This document shows positions 1 through 13,120 of a stretch of DNA of 64,000 bases, piece by piece (position 1 is the stretch's first letter; every line of letters begins with the position of its first letter). Origin of the DNA: Stichopus chloronotus (Eukaryota > Echinodermata > Holothuroidea > Aspidochirotida > Stichopodidae). The notes beneath the pieces are model-generated. The model had not been told where the DNA came from. It made no database searches and saw nothing but the letters and a program-made list of their open reading frames with translations. The stretch is taken from the NCBI GenBank assembly GCA_021234535.1, contig CM037836.1:31710769-31774768 (forward strand). Direction: 5' to 3'. Position numbers and translations under genes: made by a program.

Positions 1-1440
1 ATCCACGATTTAATTTGATAATGCTATAGTTATCTAAGAATTTTAGCATGTTACAATGTTGTACACTTCCAGAGTGTTTGAAAGCGATACCTCTCTCGTG
101 TAGTCTTGGTGTTTTTCTGGTTGTATATAATGCCATTTCAGTGTGGCAAAATGTTCCCCCTCACTGTATCCAATTGTGTGTCAATATATAGTTAACCATG
201 CATCTCTGTATTTTAGGCATAATGGTATAGTTTGCAAACCATGATAGTCGTTCATCTAGCCAGACTTCTTAGTCTGCATGATGTCATTCATCTGGCAATT
301 GAAGGGGGATAGCCAGTGGTGACCATGACTCCAGGTGCAACAGAAATATTGCTTCCAGAATTATACCTGAGAAAAACAAACCAACTTTAGAAGAAATTGT
401 CTTCAAAATTGTACACTTTTGTCGCACCAAATCACATCTGAATTGATTTCAGTTGTAGAACAACTTTCCATGTCACTGTACCCCCAGGTTGCCCCCTTCT
501 AGGCAAAGGAAGTGGCACCATTGATTTTATTCTTAATATTACTATAATTCCTTATTTCTACTTTGACTTGTTACATTTCATGGTATAGATGATGCTCTTT
601 GCGTGTTACACAGCATCATTTTGATGATACAACTACACACATTATTTGTGTGCTACAATCAATAGTATGCATGGTATAGATCACAAATCACAACTTCATA
701 TATTTCACATTGTAGAAGTCAAGATATTGATCAATACCTTCTGTGTGTGAATCTTCTTTTTGTTAATGTGACCTTTAAGGTGCTTACATTAATGTTATCC
801 ATTTTCAAATTTTTTACATGTAACATAAAGTCACCAATGCTCTTGGGTGCTGTTATCACATTTCTAAATCACCTTGACACTATATGTTTTGTTGTGCATA
901 GTTTCTATAAGAAAATTAACCAAGTTGTGCTTTTCTGATTTCCTCTCAACACTACCAATACTAAAGATGATAGTTTATGTTTTATATCTCAACAAATTAG
1001 TATTTTGGGCATTTGAAGAAACCAAATATGATAGATGCAATGAAGTGTATTTTTAATAAAATACTTTAATTTATACAAAATAAATTTAAACCAAGCAAAA
1101 TTTTGACTGTTGTTACTTTTCTCTTTCCTTTGCATTTTACTTTCCAAGCTGATAGATACACCTACACATCCTTAATAAAAAAGAATAAATGCTGATCATA
1201 ATGTATCAGAATCTCAAGAGTTCTGAGATAAGCCTTCCCTTGCACGTAGACCCCACCCCCTTCTTGCTTCATCTGTTCTATGAGAGAAACTGATTGTTCT
1301 CAGGATGAGTTACATATTTGCAAACTATTACGTCTGGTGTTTTACAGTAGTACATTCCAGCACATTCAAACCGTTCCTTAGGGTTCCATATTTACCTTTT
1401 ATTGCTGTTTGATATTTACATTTCTCTGGGAAAAGTGCTT
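1..1440. other. AT-rich intergenic DNA
   Basis: No gene recognised. Short open frames (up to 63 codons) look random. Confidence 0.6.
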
Positions 1441-1679
1441 GTCATTCCATTGGTCCTGTGTTTGCCATTCCTTGGTTCTACTGTTTGTCATTCTGGTCTA
1501 GTGATTGTCATTCCTTGTGTCCAGACTTTATCAATCCTTGGGTCCAGTGCTTTTCATTTCTTGAGTCCAGAACTGGTCATTCCTTGAGTCCAGTCCTTGT
1601 TATTCTTTGGATCTAGTTTTTGTCATTCCTTGGGTCCAGTTTTTGTCACTTCTTGGGTCGAGTGTTAGTCATTCCTTGT
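1441..1679 (+). repeat. 23-bp minisatellite, about 10 copies
   Basis: Degenerate tandem copies of GTCATTCCTTGGGTCCAGT plus four or five bases, usually 23 bp, one unit of 20 bp. A lone unit-like TTCATTGAGTCCAGTGTTT lies about 0.5 kb downstream (about 2162-2181). Open frames over it are repeat by-products. Confidence 0.85.
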
Positions 1680-3831
1680 CGATATGAAGTAGACGGGAGG
1701 CAATGCCCCCCACTTTTGGAGATGAGGTTACACCAGCACATTTGTCTCCCTCCCCCAAATTTTGCAACCTGAAATTTCAAAGTAAAAAATTATTCTTATT
1801 CAAATTTGTGTCTAAGTAGTTAAGGAAATTTAGCTGAAATTAGGAAGGCCATAGAGACTGGGAAGTGCAATTTCCTGCAACCATCTTTTTATCAAAACTT
1901 AGAGGCTTAGAACACCCGAGAAGTGCTGTTTCCGGGCATCTGGGGGTTGCAAAGCCATCAATTTTCATGTACCATCAGCGCCAACAGATAGTGGCGCTCC
2001 ACTCAGATACTTCTGCTGGTAATCAACCCCTCAAAAAAAAAAAAGATTTTCGTCCCCGCGCCTAGCTTACAACATTAGAATAAGATTTAGGCCAGGTTCC
2101 CCCCCCCCCCCAGCAACTTTCAATAACAAATTGACACCCATGCTTGCTTGGGATGTTTGTGTTTCATTGAGTCCAGTGTTTGCTAATCAGGTGTTAAGAA
2201 GTAAGTGATGTCCAAATGCACCGTCTGCAACATGTTTGACTTAATTAGTGTAGCTTATGGTAGCACACTAAGCAAACACTTGCATTTGGGTTATTAATGC
2301 ACAATGACCTCTACATTGTAATTCCGCCATCAGTTTAAATATCTTTTTGATAGAGTTACAGGCACTAAAGAGACAAACATGAGTTTACTTATGGCAAGGT
2401 CTGTTGTTTTCAAATTTTGCAATGGAAAAGATGGTTATCAAAACTGAGATAAATATCAGATGATTCCTCAGTAGAACCCCCCCCCCCCCCTTGTATCTCT
2501 TCTTCTTTTTTTTCAACTACACGTGGTAGTGTGAATTCAAGGTATCAGCAAATACTCTCTAGTCTATCAGAAGGGGTTTTCGTAGGTTTATGCTAGTCTT
2601 TCCTCTTTTGGTATAAATTCTTTGCCCTTTGTTTTGATTTCTCAGGCTGATTGCTGTAACTGCCACTGCGTACTACCAATATACCGCCTTTCCCTTCTTG
2701 ATGTATTTTGTATTGAGACGATAATGACAATGAATCACAACATATCAACCCAAATATCTACGTTACATTTTGAGCCTTTTCGACCAGTTTTGTGGACGGA
2801 ACACCTAGACTCTCTTATTAGCATTTGGTTTATTTTCTGCATTACAAAGTTTGTCGTATGGAAATCAAGGTGCCTTTATATCTTCAAAACTGAAGCTCAA
2901 AATGGACATGACCTCATCTCCAGTATCATGAGCATTGGGAGGGGGGCATGTCCCCCCTCACTTTTTGTAAGAGGGGGACATCCACCAAATGTCCCCTACA
3001 CTTTTTCAAATGATGAAACCTAAAACTTTGATGACTGGTTAAAGTACAAAATATTGAGCCCTCTTTTCCTGTTTTATAACTCAAGGTTATAGCGATGAGG
3101 TGACCAGATTATGTTGTCCAATGAGATTTGTCGTTTACAGCGTTCCTTGCAAGTGTTGACATGGCTTCTGCCACGTGCATGTTCTAGCCAACTCATAGGA
3201 TTTCTATGGCTAAACTACCTACGTACCTACGAAAGGTTAGTCATATGTCATTACCTGTCATTACCACGTAAGATGACGGTATAACTTTAATCGTGACTGT
3301 TTTTGCTTTCTTTTTTCTCCCAGTGATGTCATCACTCTGTTCACCTCTGACTATTTTGAAATGTTCTTATCAATTAATGAAGAATACTTAATTGCCATAC
3401 CGGCGTACCTGTGCCTCAAGAACCCTCATCTTTCAAGCTGTTTACAATACAGTTAGACTTGAAGAAGCAATCCAGGCTAATGTGTACAGTTTCACGACAT
3501 TTTACAATCATGCTTTGCCAGGTCACTTGCCCCTTGCGTAATCCAGCAAAGTTTCTTTATTTATTTATTTATTTATTGTGCACTACATTTTGGAGCACTA
3601 GGGCGGATTTTTCAGTCACTGCTGCGTCTTCATTTGATCCTATTATATTTCGTCAAAAAACAAAACATATAACACTCTAAAATATTAAATGCCAGTACAA
3701 GACTATCGTCCGATCTGAGGTCCTTTGAGGTACCAAACTATGCTATTCCAATGATGAGGGCCGATGAGGTACATGGATCAGTACAAACTATAAACGGTCT
3801 ATCAATGAGGTGCACCTTACTGCTCCGAGGT
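1680..3831. other. Intergenic DNA, probable old repeats
   Basis: Contains GGGGGGCATGTCCCCCC-type palindromic text (about 2940-2957), poly-C tracts and GCGCCAACAGATAGTGGCGC (about 1977-1996), an inverted pair. These resemble remnants of dispersed elements, but I cannot assign a family. A 133-codon frame at 2622-3023 has no recognisable domain. Confidence 0.45.
3556..3577 (+). repeat. (TTTA)n microsatellite
   Basis: Five uninterrupted TTTA units. Confidence 0.9.
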
Positions 3832-4207
3832 TTAAAGGGGCTCATTGAGTTGATATCAGTAAAGATTGCGGTGATTTTGAAGTATGCAAACACACAACAA
3901 TACTCACAATTAGCATAATTAATCAAGTTTCACATCCAATAGTTATATGAAAAGTGTCAATTTTTTTGAATTTTTGACCATTACTTGCTCTGATTGTGTG
4001 CATGTGAAGGTACTAATGTGAAAATGTCTGGTCACAAAGTTTCAAAAACCAAATTTAATCGTTGGTTACTCACTCATTAATGTTCCAACGTATGTAAAAC
4101 TTTGGGATCCTTTTAGTTTGACTGTTTGTCATTAGTATGTGAAGGAAACTTGACGGGTTTAGAAAAATTGAGTGAATTTCACAAAACAACTCAATGAGCC
4201 TCTTTAA
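3832..4207 (+). repeat. MITE family 1, copy 1 (376 bp, TTAA ends)
   Basis: Flanked by TTAA on both sides. The left end AGGGGCTCATTGAGTTG and the complement of the right end AGAGGCTCATTGAGTTG form near-perfect terminal inverted repeats. No ORF that could be a transposase. The interior matches the other copies, including TTAATGTTCC, TCAAAAACCAAA and GTTTCACATCCAA. A TTAA target is typical of piggyBac-type non-autonomous elements; a TA target (mariner type) also fits the ends. Confidence 0.85.
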
Positions 4208-4311
4208 CGAGCCTCTCTTTCACTGACCAAATAGTGGATGAATCTCACCTTTACACGGCAGGTAGTGCATAGTATTTTGTGTATAATCTTTAAATTGATT
4301 AATTGCATGTA

Positions 4312-4690
4312 TTAAAACGGGTCATTCAGTTAATATTGATAATTTTGTGAGGATTTTGAAGCTTCTAAACACAAGTATAATGCTTACAATTAACATAATA
4401 AGTAAAGTTTCGCTTCCAACAGTTACAAGAAACCCCCCTTTTTCTTCGCTTTGACCACTGACTTGTACTGGCTGTGTGCATATGAATAAATATTAATGTG
4501 AAAAGTGTCTGGTAATGAATTTTCAAAAAAACCAAACTGAATCGTTAATTACTCACTCCTTAATGTTCCTTTGGTATGTGCACATGTGGGTCCTTTTCTT
4601 TGACTATTTGTCACAGTATGTGAAGGAAACTTTACAAATTTAGAAAAAAAATAACGGATTTCATGAAACAACTCAACGTACCTCCTGAAG
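4312..4690 (+). repeat. MITE family 1, copy 2 (diverged)
   Basis: Same orientation as copy 1 and only about 105 bp downstream. Starts TTAAAACGGGTCATTCAG and ends CAACTCAACGTACCTCC, so both termini are degraded. The interior aligns along its length with copy 1 (TAATGTGAAAAGTGTCTGGT, GAAGGAAACTTTACAAATTT). Confidence 0.75.
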
Positions 4691-7600
4691 GCGTACTGCG
4701 TGCCCACGGTGGCGGACGATTTTGTTTCTTCCAGCTTTTTGCTATGAGAAAAAAACCGGAAGCCATAGAATTTCTCAGCCCTAAAGGCCCTCACAGGTCT
4801 ATCAGAGTGGTAACTAGCGAACAATGACATTTTGTATCACATACAAAGGTAAAGATGGTATCAGTATTGGCCTTAAAGAGTAACCTCCTGCAAGATGGAG
4901 GGCGTTTTCAAAGAATGTCGACTATGATTGGATTTGTGAGTGGGCGATAATCACTGGATACGTTTGAACTATATATAATCCATGAAAGTCTCTATCAGTG
5001 AGATCTTGGCTAACGGTGGACCTGTATATTGTATTATATCGTTTCCTTGTACCATTTCGCAGTAATATGCCTACTGTGAATGGAAACTGTGGTAACCTGT
5101 TGTAACACTTACTGGATTAAATCCCAAATCCGCATGATCTAAATCATCCGGCTGATTAATAATACGAATTATATAGTCACGTGAGATACTTTCTTTGCTT
5201 AGTACCAGTATGTTAGTTTGATGCTAAGGCATCATTCCCTTACTAACTACACTTTTTATTACGTTCTCGTTCTGCTAAGTACAGCTTTTGTACGACACTG
5301 CAGTTCATTTCGATTTTCTGTTACTTAGAGATACCTAGGTTTCTTTTTTATCAGTATTTATTTGTTCTTTTATGCTATTTTGCTTGAAAGGATTTTTTTT
5401 ACATATTTATGTGTCATTTTACTTTGTTATTTCTTCTCGTCTGTCTTTTCGCTTGTCATCGTCTTTTCGAACTAGTTTAGGGAAAGGTCCGCTTGTTTTC
5501 TTATTCTTTTAGGACGATAATTGATGTATTTATCCACAGATTGATTTATTTCTAATCTTCTTATATTTCAGAATTCTTTCTGTTATATTCAATTCGAAGA
5601 ACACTCACATTTGTCTCCATGTATTATGCGATCTTCAAAAAAAAAAAAAAAAACACAGTAAGCATTGTATACATACCCTAGATATACGTTTTTACTTTCC
5701 CATTAGGGATTCATCGCGTGCCATGAACTGACTCAGAGAAATTCTGCTGTATATTGAAAAATCTCTAAAAGTCTTTGATTATCTAGAATCCTGCCTCTCA
5801 TAATTTCTCGATATCATGACATCAAAGGATTGATAAATCACAGGTCTGCGAATGTGCCACACTTTATCTTGCTAGTCAACATAGAAATCCATACACTCAT
5901 GAACAAATCCTTCTTACTGCATTTAAAATATGTCTCTGTCTTAATAAAACAATGATTATAATTAAAATTTTGATATAATTAAACGTTCACGTTGATGTCG
6001 TTGCCTTGTGGTTGCAATATATTCTTTCCACAGAATACTTCGTTTCGGCGTTCCGTACGAATTTTAAGACATTACAAATTATGCATGTTTTTAATTATTC
6101 CTCTCTCATTGATTATTGTCTCCGTTCTGTAAGTTACGTATCTCACAGAACACTTTTTTACGTCAGTGAAGAACCAATCAAAACCATTCAGATTGAAATA
6201 ACTTGGTGTTAGTTCATGATTTTCATGGCCACTGAATCCGACGTAATTAAGATTAAATAAATAGTTGCTTGCTTGTATTCAATTCACAGCACGTGTGATA
6301 GAAGAATAACATTAAGGAGTATTTAAAGAAATTTATTTATCTCGACATTTTAATGTATAAGATCAAAACTAGACAGGTTAAGTAACAAGGCTGTTTTTAG
6401 TAAACAGTTATAACGAAAAAAAAAAACTACTAATTGTCAAAGTAAAGTGAATTAGAGATTTAATTCTCCCTTGCGTAAATTTATTGTCTCGATTACGTTG
6501 TGGCGGAATTCGTTTTCGGATGATCGAGAATTTGAAACTAAAGGCTCAACACAATTTTCACAAACAAGCCAGTTGCTGCAAGTCACAAAATAAGAAGGGA
6601 CATTCTTGAACAGATTATTAAGTCAGCGTAATGTTCATCAAGATAAATGCAAGATGTGGTTCCTACTAGAGTACAGGGTTAGGTCCATTAACGTTGCAAT
6701 GATGTGAAATCAACATGTTATGCTGCAACGTCAAGTGACATAGCTTAGATCTGTCCAAATTAAACGCACTTTACATGGAATTTACATTGAAATGATATAT
6801 AAATATTATTGAATGCGGTAAATTTTCAGCTCTGGTTGCATTTTTAGAGCATCCATTACCTGCAATTGGTGTTTGCGTTTCTTCTTTGTTGTTTTTTTTT
6901 TAGTTTTCCATTTTGAGGACTACACGGCACCGTTCATCAGCCATATGATAACATTCATATGAACACACCATCATAACAAGTAAAGGATAATTAGGTCAAA
7001 TATGATACTCTACCTCGCTTACAGCGTAAAACACTAATAGCAATTTCATTGTCATGCAACAAGTTGGTGATCTGGCAGACTTATCGCCTTTGAAACCCGA
7101 GGTAATCTGCATAGAACTCCTTAAAATATTTCTCAAAAAGAAATAAATAAGTAAATGAAATAAGAGTAATATTAATAAAAGTGATGGATAAAGTTTTGAA
7201 AAATCTGCCAGATTTGCTTTTATACCACGATGCAGATTCTCTTGAGCTGTACTGTCTTACTTTACATTTACCTTCAACCATTTTTGTCAAAAGTACAACA
7301 ACGACAAGAGGGACCGAGGAGGGGGGTATATTCAAATTAATATTAGTGTTCAGTATGATATTTGTTTTTTTTTTTTGTTCTTTGAACTGGTGATTGGCCG
7401 GTGTGTGTTCCTGAATAGAATATGCAACCTTCGGAATTAGGGGAACATTGTATGGAAGTATATATGAGTATGACAGATTCATCATAGTGCTTCTCCCTGG
7501 TAGCTCTCTGAGGATAGAGGTGATTGAAACAATTTATAGTTGGAGAACTTACATGCGCAAGTTATAAACATTGTATGAGCAAAGCAGAAAGAAGAGAGAG

Positions 7601-8279
7601 AGTTATAGAAAGGGGAGGGGAAGGATGAGAATGGAAGGGGTGATAGACGAAGGGAAGGGGTGGGTGGGATGGAAAGACACAGTTCGAGAAAAGGACGCGA
7701 TGGCTGCCAGAAAAATATTTTTTGATGTTGTAGGAATGATGGTAGATGCTTTCTTTCATTTTTCTTTCATTTACTATAACTGTTGTTCGATTATGTTGTG
7801 GCAGCGGGTGTTGTGAGAAAGATGTTGCACTTATTTTTCCATTTTGTTCTCCACCTGAGTAGTTCCAACATGTTCCTTGAAAATACTATCAGTAAACACA
7901 ATCGATAATCAATATATATCGATCGACAAAAACCACGTGGGACAAACACTATAGGTAAATTTAGACTTAGTGACATTGCTCTTTCTGTCAACTAAGAACC
8001 TACCTATGTGTTAGTCACACCTTTGGCTATTTTCTCAGTGTCTTGTAGTATTTATTTGCTAGAAGCTTGGTTTTGATTCATGAAGATGACGACTCATCAC
8101 AAAAGAAAGTCCGTTTAACTATTTTCCAAAGACTACCTATCTTCCTTAAAAATAAACGGAATGAAATTAATTCTCACATAACATTAAAACATAACATTTT
8201 AAAATTCAGCAGAAACCCCTAACAAATATAAAGGTGCTTACCCTTTACAAAAATTGCAGTAGTTTTGTTAATTTGAATT
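4691..8279. other. AT-rich intergenic DNA
   Basis: No coding sequence recognised. Simple A and T runs; the purine tract at 7578-7680 is listed separately. Confidence 0.55.
7578..7680 (+). repeat. Purine-rich (GA/GGGA) tract
   Basis: Strong G/A strand bias over about 100 bases with AGAGAGAG and GGGGAGGGGA runs; could form triplex DNA. Open frames across it are compositional. Confidence 0.7.
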
Positions 8280-8740
8280 AAAGTCCACCGCATGGCGTGA
8301 GGGCATTGCAGTGCAATGAACGGCAATTAACAGGTCACGCCTGCTTGGATTCTATTCCACGTGCTTGCAATCTTTAGTTTGGAACTAAGTTCTAACCAAT
8401 CATCTACTCTCCCGCCTTTTTTATATGAGATAACCTGATGCGCACACATCGCTTGTTTCAAATAGCCTATCATCTACAATATTAAGCGACAATGTCGTGA
8501 CCTTTCGTCTCGCATCGCTCTCCATCTCACATATCCATGCCAGCAACTCAATATCAATTTACAAGCCATTATTCTTATTTTATCACACGACCTTTCATAC
8601 CTTTTGATGGCCTCTAATGTCGCGAGGGCATGTTACAGCGGCGGTTAAATTCCGGCAAAAGTTATTTTGGCAATATCACGCAGTGCAGTACAATTCCATT
8701 CTGTTTTGACGATAAATCCGTTCTTGAGGTCAGAGGTCGA
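8280..8740. promoter_or_regulatory. Candidate promoter/enhancer island with DR1 site
   Basis: Less AT-rich and free of simple repeats. Holds an E-box CACGTG (8358-8363), a CCAAT box (8396-8400), a TATA-like TTTTTTATATGAG just after, and a direct repeat with one-base spacer AGGTCA-G-AGGTCG (8727-8739), a type bound by COUP-TF, RXR and HNF4. Function is inferred from motif density only. Confidence 0.25.
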
Positions 8741-9362
8741 CGGTAGACTACACAAAAGTCAGGAACACCGATTCTATCCAGACAGTTAGGATCGTTTTTA
8801 AGTACCAATATAGTCCTCTTTTAAAGGTGTGCAGTGAAATTGTCGAACCTGGTGAAACCTGAGAGACGAAGAGGCCGTTAATTTTTGTTTGTAAATGCTG
8901 GCAGCAAAGATTTTACGCAGAATAACTCCATCGTAAAAGCCGCCCTGTTGCGCTGTGAAGAAAGCTACAGAACTTCGTAGAAGCTATTCATATTGTATTT
9001 TTTTTTCTTTTTAAACTCATGTTGTTTTCATACGACGATCACAGTTTTGTTTGCAAACTTCCGCGTATTTGCTGTCTGCCTTTCCAGAAATATAACTGTG
9101 CCCCGTGAACTTAAAAATCTGCAGGCAAAGCTAAACAAAGTTAACAATGCGAATCGGAAACTTCACAATGAACAGAAGTTTTGAAGAAAAAGAGTAGTGA
9201 AGTTTACAGCAAATTTTGTTGTGTTTGAGCCTGCTTGGGCTGTGTGGTGGATTCTAAGCTGTAGGGAAGTGGTTTGTTGCCGTCGGCCTCAAATTTCCAT
9301 GCTGGAAAATATTAGCAGCCTTCAGAAACCACAGGAATAGAAAGAGCCGAGGGTTAAAATTG
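8741..9362 (+). other. Possible transcribed exon or exons of unknown gene
   Basis: After a promoter-like island, this sequence runs to a good donor, ATTG|GTGAGTAT at 9362/9363. Inside it, a pyrimidine-rich acceptor-like TCTGCCTTTCCAG ends near 9087, followed by an open frame to 9184 encoding a lysine- and asparagine-rich, weakly heptad-like peptide (ELKNLQAKLNKVNNANRKL). I do not recognise the peptide and there is no codon-level support. It may be a non-coding first exon, a small coding exon or chance. Confidence 0.15.
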
Positions 9363-11194
9363 GTGAGTATCATGAATATGGCGCCAATAACGAAATACTA
9401 TATTGTATAAGTGATTATGTGACAGCAAAGACCCGGTTCATGCACGACTGCATTAATGTTGTAGTTCTTAACCATAGTAGTACTACTACCACTAGAACTA
9501 CCATTAAAATAAAGTTACGCTTTACCTGTACAGTCCCACATTGATGGTAGTGGTACATGAATAAATGCCAGTACTGAGGAAGGTTTGGTTTATTTGTTGT
9601 AACGTCTGACAATATTGCAATGCATGTGCTAATGATATTGATAACAGAAAGTGTAATAGGCCTACAACTGCTGTGATTTTTCGCTTTACGGTACAGTACT
9701 TTTGTCAATTCACTCTGCAGTTTTTGCAACAGTGTATTTTGTGAACCGTGTCACCGTAACTGCATATATGTAAGCGGGTGTTTGAAGTTAGTATTCAGGC
9801 TATCGCTGCCGTTGCCAGGTTTTGTTGATGTCCTGCACGGTCTGTACTAGTAGTACTAGTTGCACCGTATGGGAATTTGAGTTCTTTCCGAATCAATGTA
9901 CTGAAGCTTGGCGATCTTGTCACACAGTTAAGTTCGTGGGTATCCAGACGGATTGCAAACCAATGAAACAGCGAACTTAATGCACTTCTCTTTAAGTCCA
10001 CGGTTTTCAAAATTCAAATGCCTGACACTAGTCGCATTTAGACCTTCATATTCAACTTGATATGTAGACCTATTGTTTTGCCATTATTGGATAAAAAAGT
10101 GGAATAAAACTATTTGTATTCTTCTTCGTTCACTACAGCGTAAAGGAATAAGCAGTCCAACTTTATTCTGAAACATCAGCTAAATCTTCCAAATCTCCTC
10201 TTTTATACCTTAGAAGTATCTTCAGGAGATTTCAGAATTTCAAAATTGTGAATTCAAAGTAAACAAATATTTTCTATAAATTTAGCAATCCAGTAACACA
10301 GCTATTGTCACTTGATGCAAAGAGCCACCCGTGGATTAGGATATTGGAGAATACCAGTACTGTCGGAGGGGGGAAGACTGCATTTTCCCTTTAAACCACT
10401 ATTCTTCTTTCCACAACTTGTCAAAACTGTATGCTACTCTCCAAAGAATTCAGTATGTTCTTGACCTTTTTGTAATTTACCATGCCTTAACTGCCTTACT
10501 CTTTACTTTTAAAAAATCCTTAACTCTAAACACAGAAAAACTAAATTGAATAATAAACAGGTTTACAGTTAATCTCCTACTTACATTACTGATACTACTG
10601 AGGTGCATTGGAGGTGAAACTATATGGAGGAGAAGGTGATGGGGTGCCTTTCTTACAAAATTGTAGATTCTGCTTTGTAAAACGTGCTAAATGTCGTGCT
10701 GAAACGAAAAGGGAAAGTTGACAAAAAGTAGGGAATAGCATCGAAAAATGTCCCATGTGGGGTGCTTCTGATGACGATGCTAGTAGGGCTTACCTATTCA
10801 CCAGTTAAAAATTGTTGGCATGTCTAAGGTAACGCACCAAGGCACTGCTTGATTTTGATGGTAATTTAATAACTGATGGTTTAACAAGTACGGTATTCGT
10901 CATGGTATCCTCACATTAAAGGGATGGGGTCTGTGCCCTTCCTATGGGAAGGGTCACGAACCTTTGTCCTTGCTCAAGTTTTCTCGCAGAACTCAACCAA
11001 ACACTTTTGGCTTTTTAAATGTTTGGTCTTTTTATACTGTCATTATACTATAGATGTGTCGAGAGAGGTAGGTCTTGAAGTGGCATTGACATCATTCAGT
11101 TAGGGTTTCAGGGGATAGCTCTTATTCATTTCATATTTAGCCATCAGTTAGCCGATGATCGTTGAGATATTTTCAGCTACATATAACTCCTGAG
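9363..11194. other. Intergenic DNA
   Basis: A 104-codon frame on the minus strand (9415-9729) has no recognisable domain. A TAGGCCTA word at 9657-9664. Nothing else supported. Confidence 0.5.
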
Positions 11195-11560
11195 TTAAAG
11201 GGGCTCAGTTGGAAATGCACTAAATTATACTAAACTTGTTAAGTGTCCTTAACATACTAAGTGACCAATGGTCAAACTAAGAGGATTCCAATGTTTCACA
11301 TGCAGTGGAACATCAACGAGTGAGTAATTAATGATTTAATTTGGTTTTTGAAAATTCGTGACCAGACATTTTTCATATTAGTACTTATTTACATGCACAC
11401 AACCAGTAGAGGTAAGGGTAAAAAATTCAAAACTTCCTACAGTTTCCTTAACTATTGGATGTGAAACTTGACTAATTATGCTAATTGTAAATGTATTTAT
11501 GAGTTTATACCCTTCAAAATCACCACAAACGCATTAATATCAACTCAGTTAACCCCTTTA
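11195..11560 (-). repeat. MITE family 1, copy 3
   Basis: Opposite orientation to copies 1 and 2. Starts TTAAAGGGGCTCAGTTGG and ends CAACTCAGTTAACCCCTTTA; the right flank is TTTATA, so a TA or mutated TTAA duplication. Shares CAAACTAAGAGGATTCCAA and TTTTTGAAAATTCGTGACC with copies 4 and 5. Confidence 0.8.
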
Positions 11561-12880
11561 TATGACAAGTGATTTAAAACAGAACTGAGATAAACGCTAT
11601 TGAAATAGATTTATCCTTGGTTATTAATTATTGAGATATCAAAATTTTAATGAGACCAAAATGGAATTACAGTTATCCAAACTTTACCTAAGAGATATCT
11701 AAAAATTGGCTTTGAAATAGAACAGCAAAAGCCAAACCCCCCCCCCAAAAAAAAAAAATTCAACTTGGCTAAAGTTAAAATTGGATCAAGGTATCTTAAA
11801 TGAGTGTTTTCAAATTAATTGTACCTAGACAAACAGTTAAATTATCTTGCAAGAAGTCATATCAAATATTTCGTGTCTGACATCTCAACTTGAATTAATT
11901 TAAATTAATTGAAATAATAATAATTTCGTAAAATAAATTAAGGGTGCTACGGTGTTTATTACAGCTACTCAAGACAACTCAAATTTAATTTAACATATCC
12001 GAAATGTAATATTTTTTAAGTCAACAACTAATTCCCCATAATTTGTTTCAGATATGAAATCCCTAAATAACAATTCCATAAAATCTGTAAGGGATGTTTG
12101 CTGTTTGTATTGCAGACATCTCGAAATAATGACTAGTTCTATCATATGTATTTTTTAATCTGTTTACGACATCTGGTTTTTACTGAAGGTGTATAAAGTT
12201 TCGACATCTCAACTTCAATTTATAACTTAACCGACTTCAACCGTTTTTTCCTTTAAATCAATGTAATATATCTGGTATCTGAGATATCTCGAAATAATTA
12301 AAGATCTTCAAATATCGAATGATCATTTGCCATGGAGGTTCACACGATTGGAAAGAGCTGTCACTTACTTACGATTGCAGTTTATTCAACTCTTTTGTCC
12401 TCCAAATTACGTATTTATTATTGATTTATTGATGTGATTAGTTTGCTTAAGAGGAGGAGGGGGAAGATGAGAGGGGGTGGATGTCTGCCCCAGATCCGAT
12501 ATTCCCTGCTACTTGTATTATTACCTCCGTGCTATATTTTACAAGTCGAATCAGGGCATGTAAGGACGAGTTTGATAATATGACTATAGTTAGTAAGTAA
12601 TATTGTGCATTTCTGAAGGTTTGATATTGAAAGTTTTCTCCTCTTTTTTTGTAGAGAGAGAAAACAATACAAAAATTGACTTTAAATGAATGTGTGGTAA
12701 GCTAGTCCTAAGGAATACGTAACGTCTGTTTTGACACATGAAGTAATTAATTATATAAGATATTAGTTCCATAGTTATTTGTATGAATCTCGAGTAAATA
12801 ACATTTGAATTTAGTAGTTATTGAAGGCACAGAACGTACATTCTGAAGCTTGCAGTCCCTACAGATATGGATTGGAAGGA

Positions 12881-12898
12881 GGGGGGGGGGGGGGGGGG
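12881..12898 (+). repeat. Longest poly-G tract (18 G)
   Basis: One of ten G or C homopolymers of 11 or more in the window: 2099-2111, 2477-2490, 12881-12898, 13002-13013, 14320-14334, 14569-14581, 21921-21933, 27891-27901, 28779-28791 and 63863-63875. Read lengths through these may be unreliable. Confidence 0.95.
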
Positions 12899-13028
12899 AA
12901 CATACGCTGGAACTAAAGAGGTGTTGGTTGTCAGTATTTATTGTAGGCCTAATAACACCATAGCAGTTTCACTGTACTGACGAATGGGGTCTTGGGCGGG
13001 AGGGGGGGGGGGGAAAGGAAAAACATGA

Positions 13029-13120
13029 GCTAGGGCTGTTGGTTGTACTAGGGGTGTTGGAGGGGCTAGGAATGTTGGTTGGACTAGGAATGTTTCTTGG
13101 GCTAGGGATGTTGGTTGTCC
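13029..13120 (+). repeat. 18-bp minisatellite, about 5 copies
   Basis: Units of CTAGGAATGTTGGTTGGA with changes, directly after a poly-G tract at 13002-13013. Confidence 0.75.

Noticed and set aside
2622..3023. 133-codon ORF
   Set aside because: No recognisable domain; it runs into palindromic GGGGGGCATGTCCCCCC repeat text.
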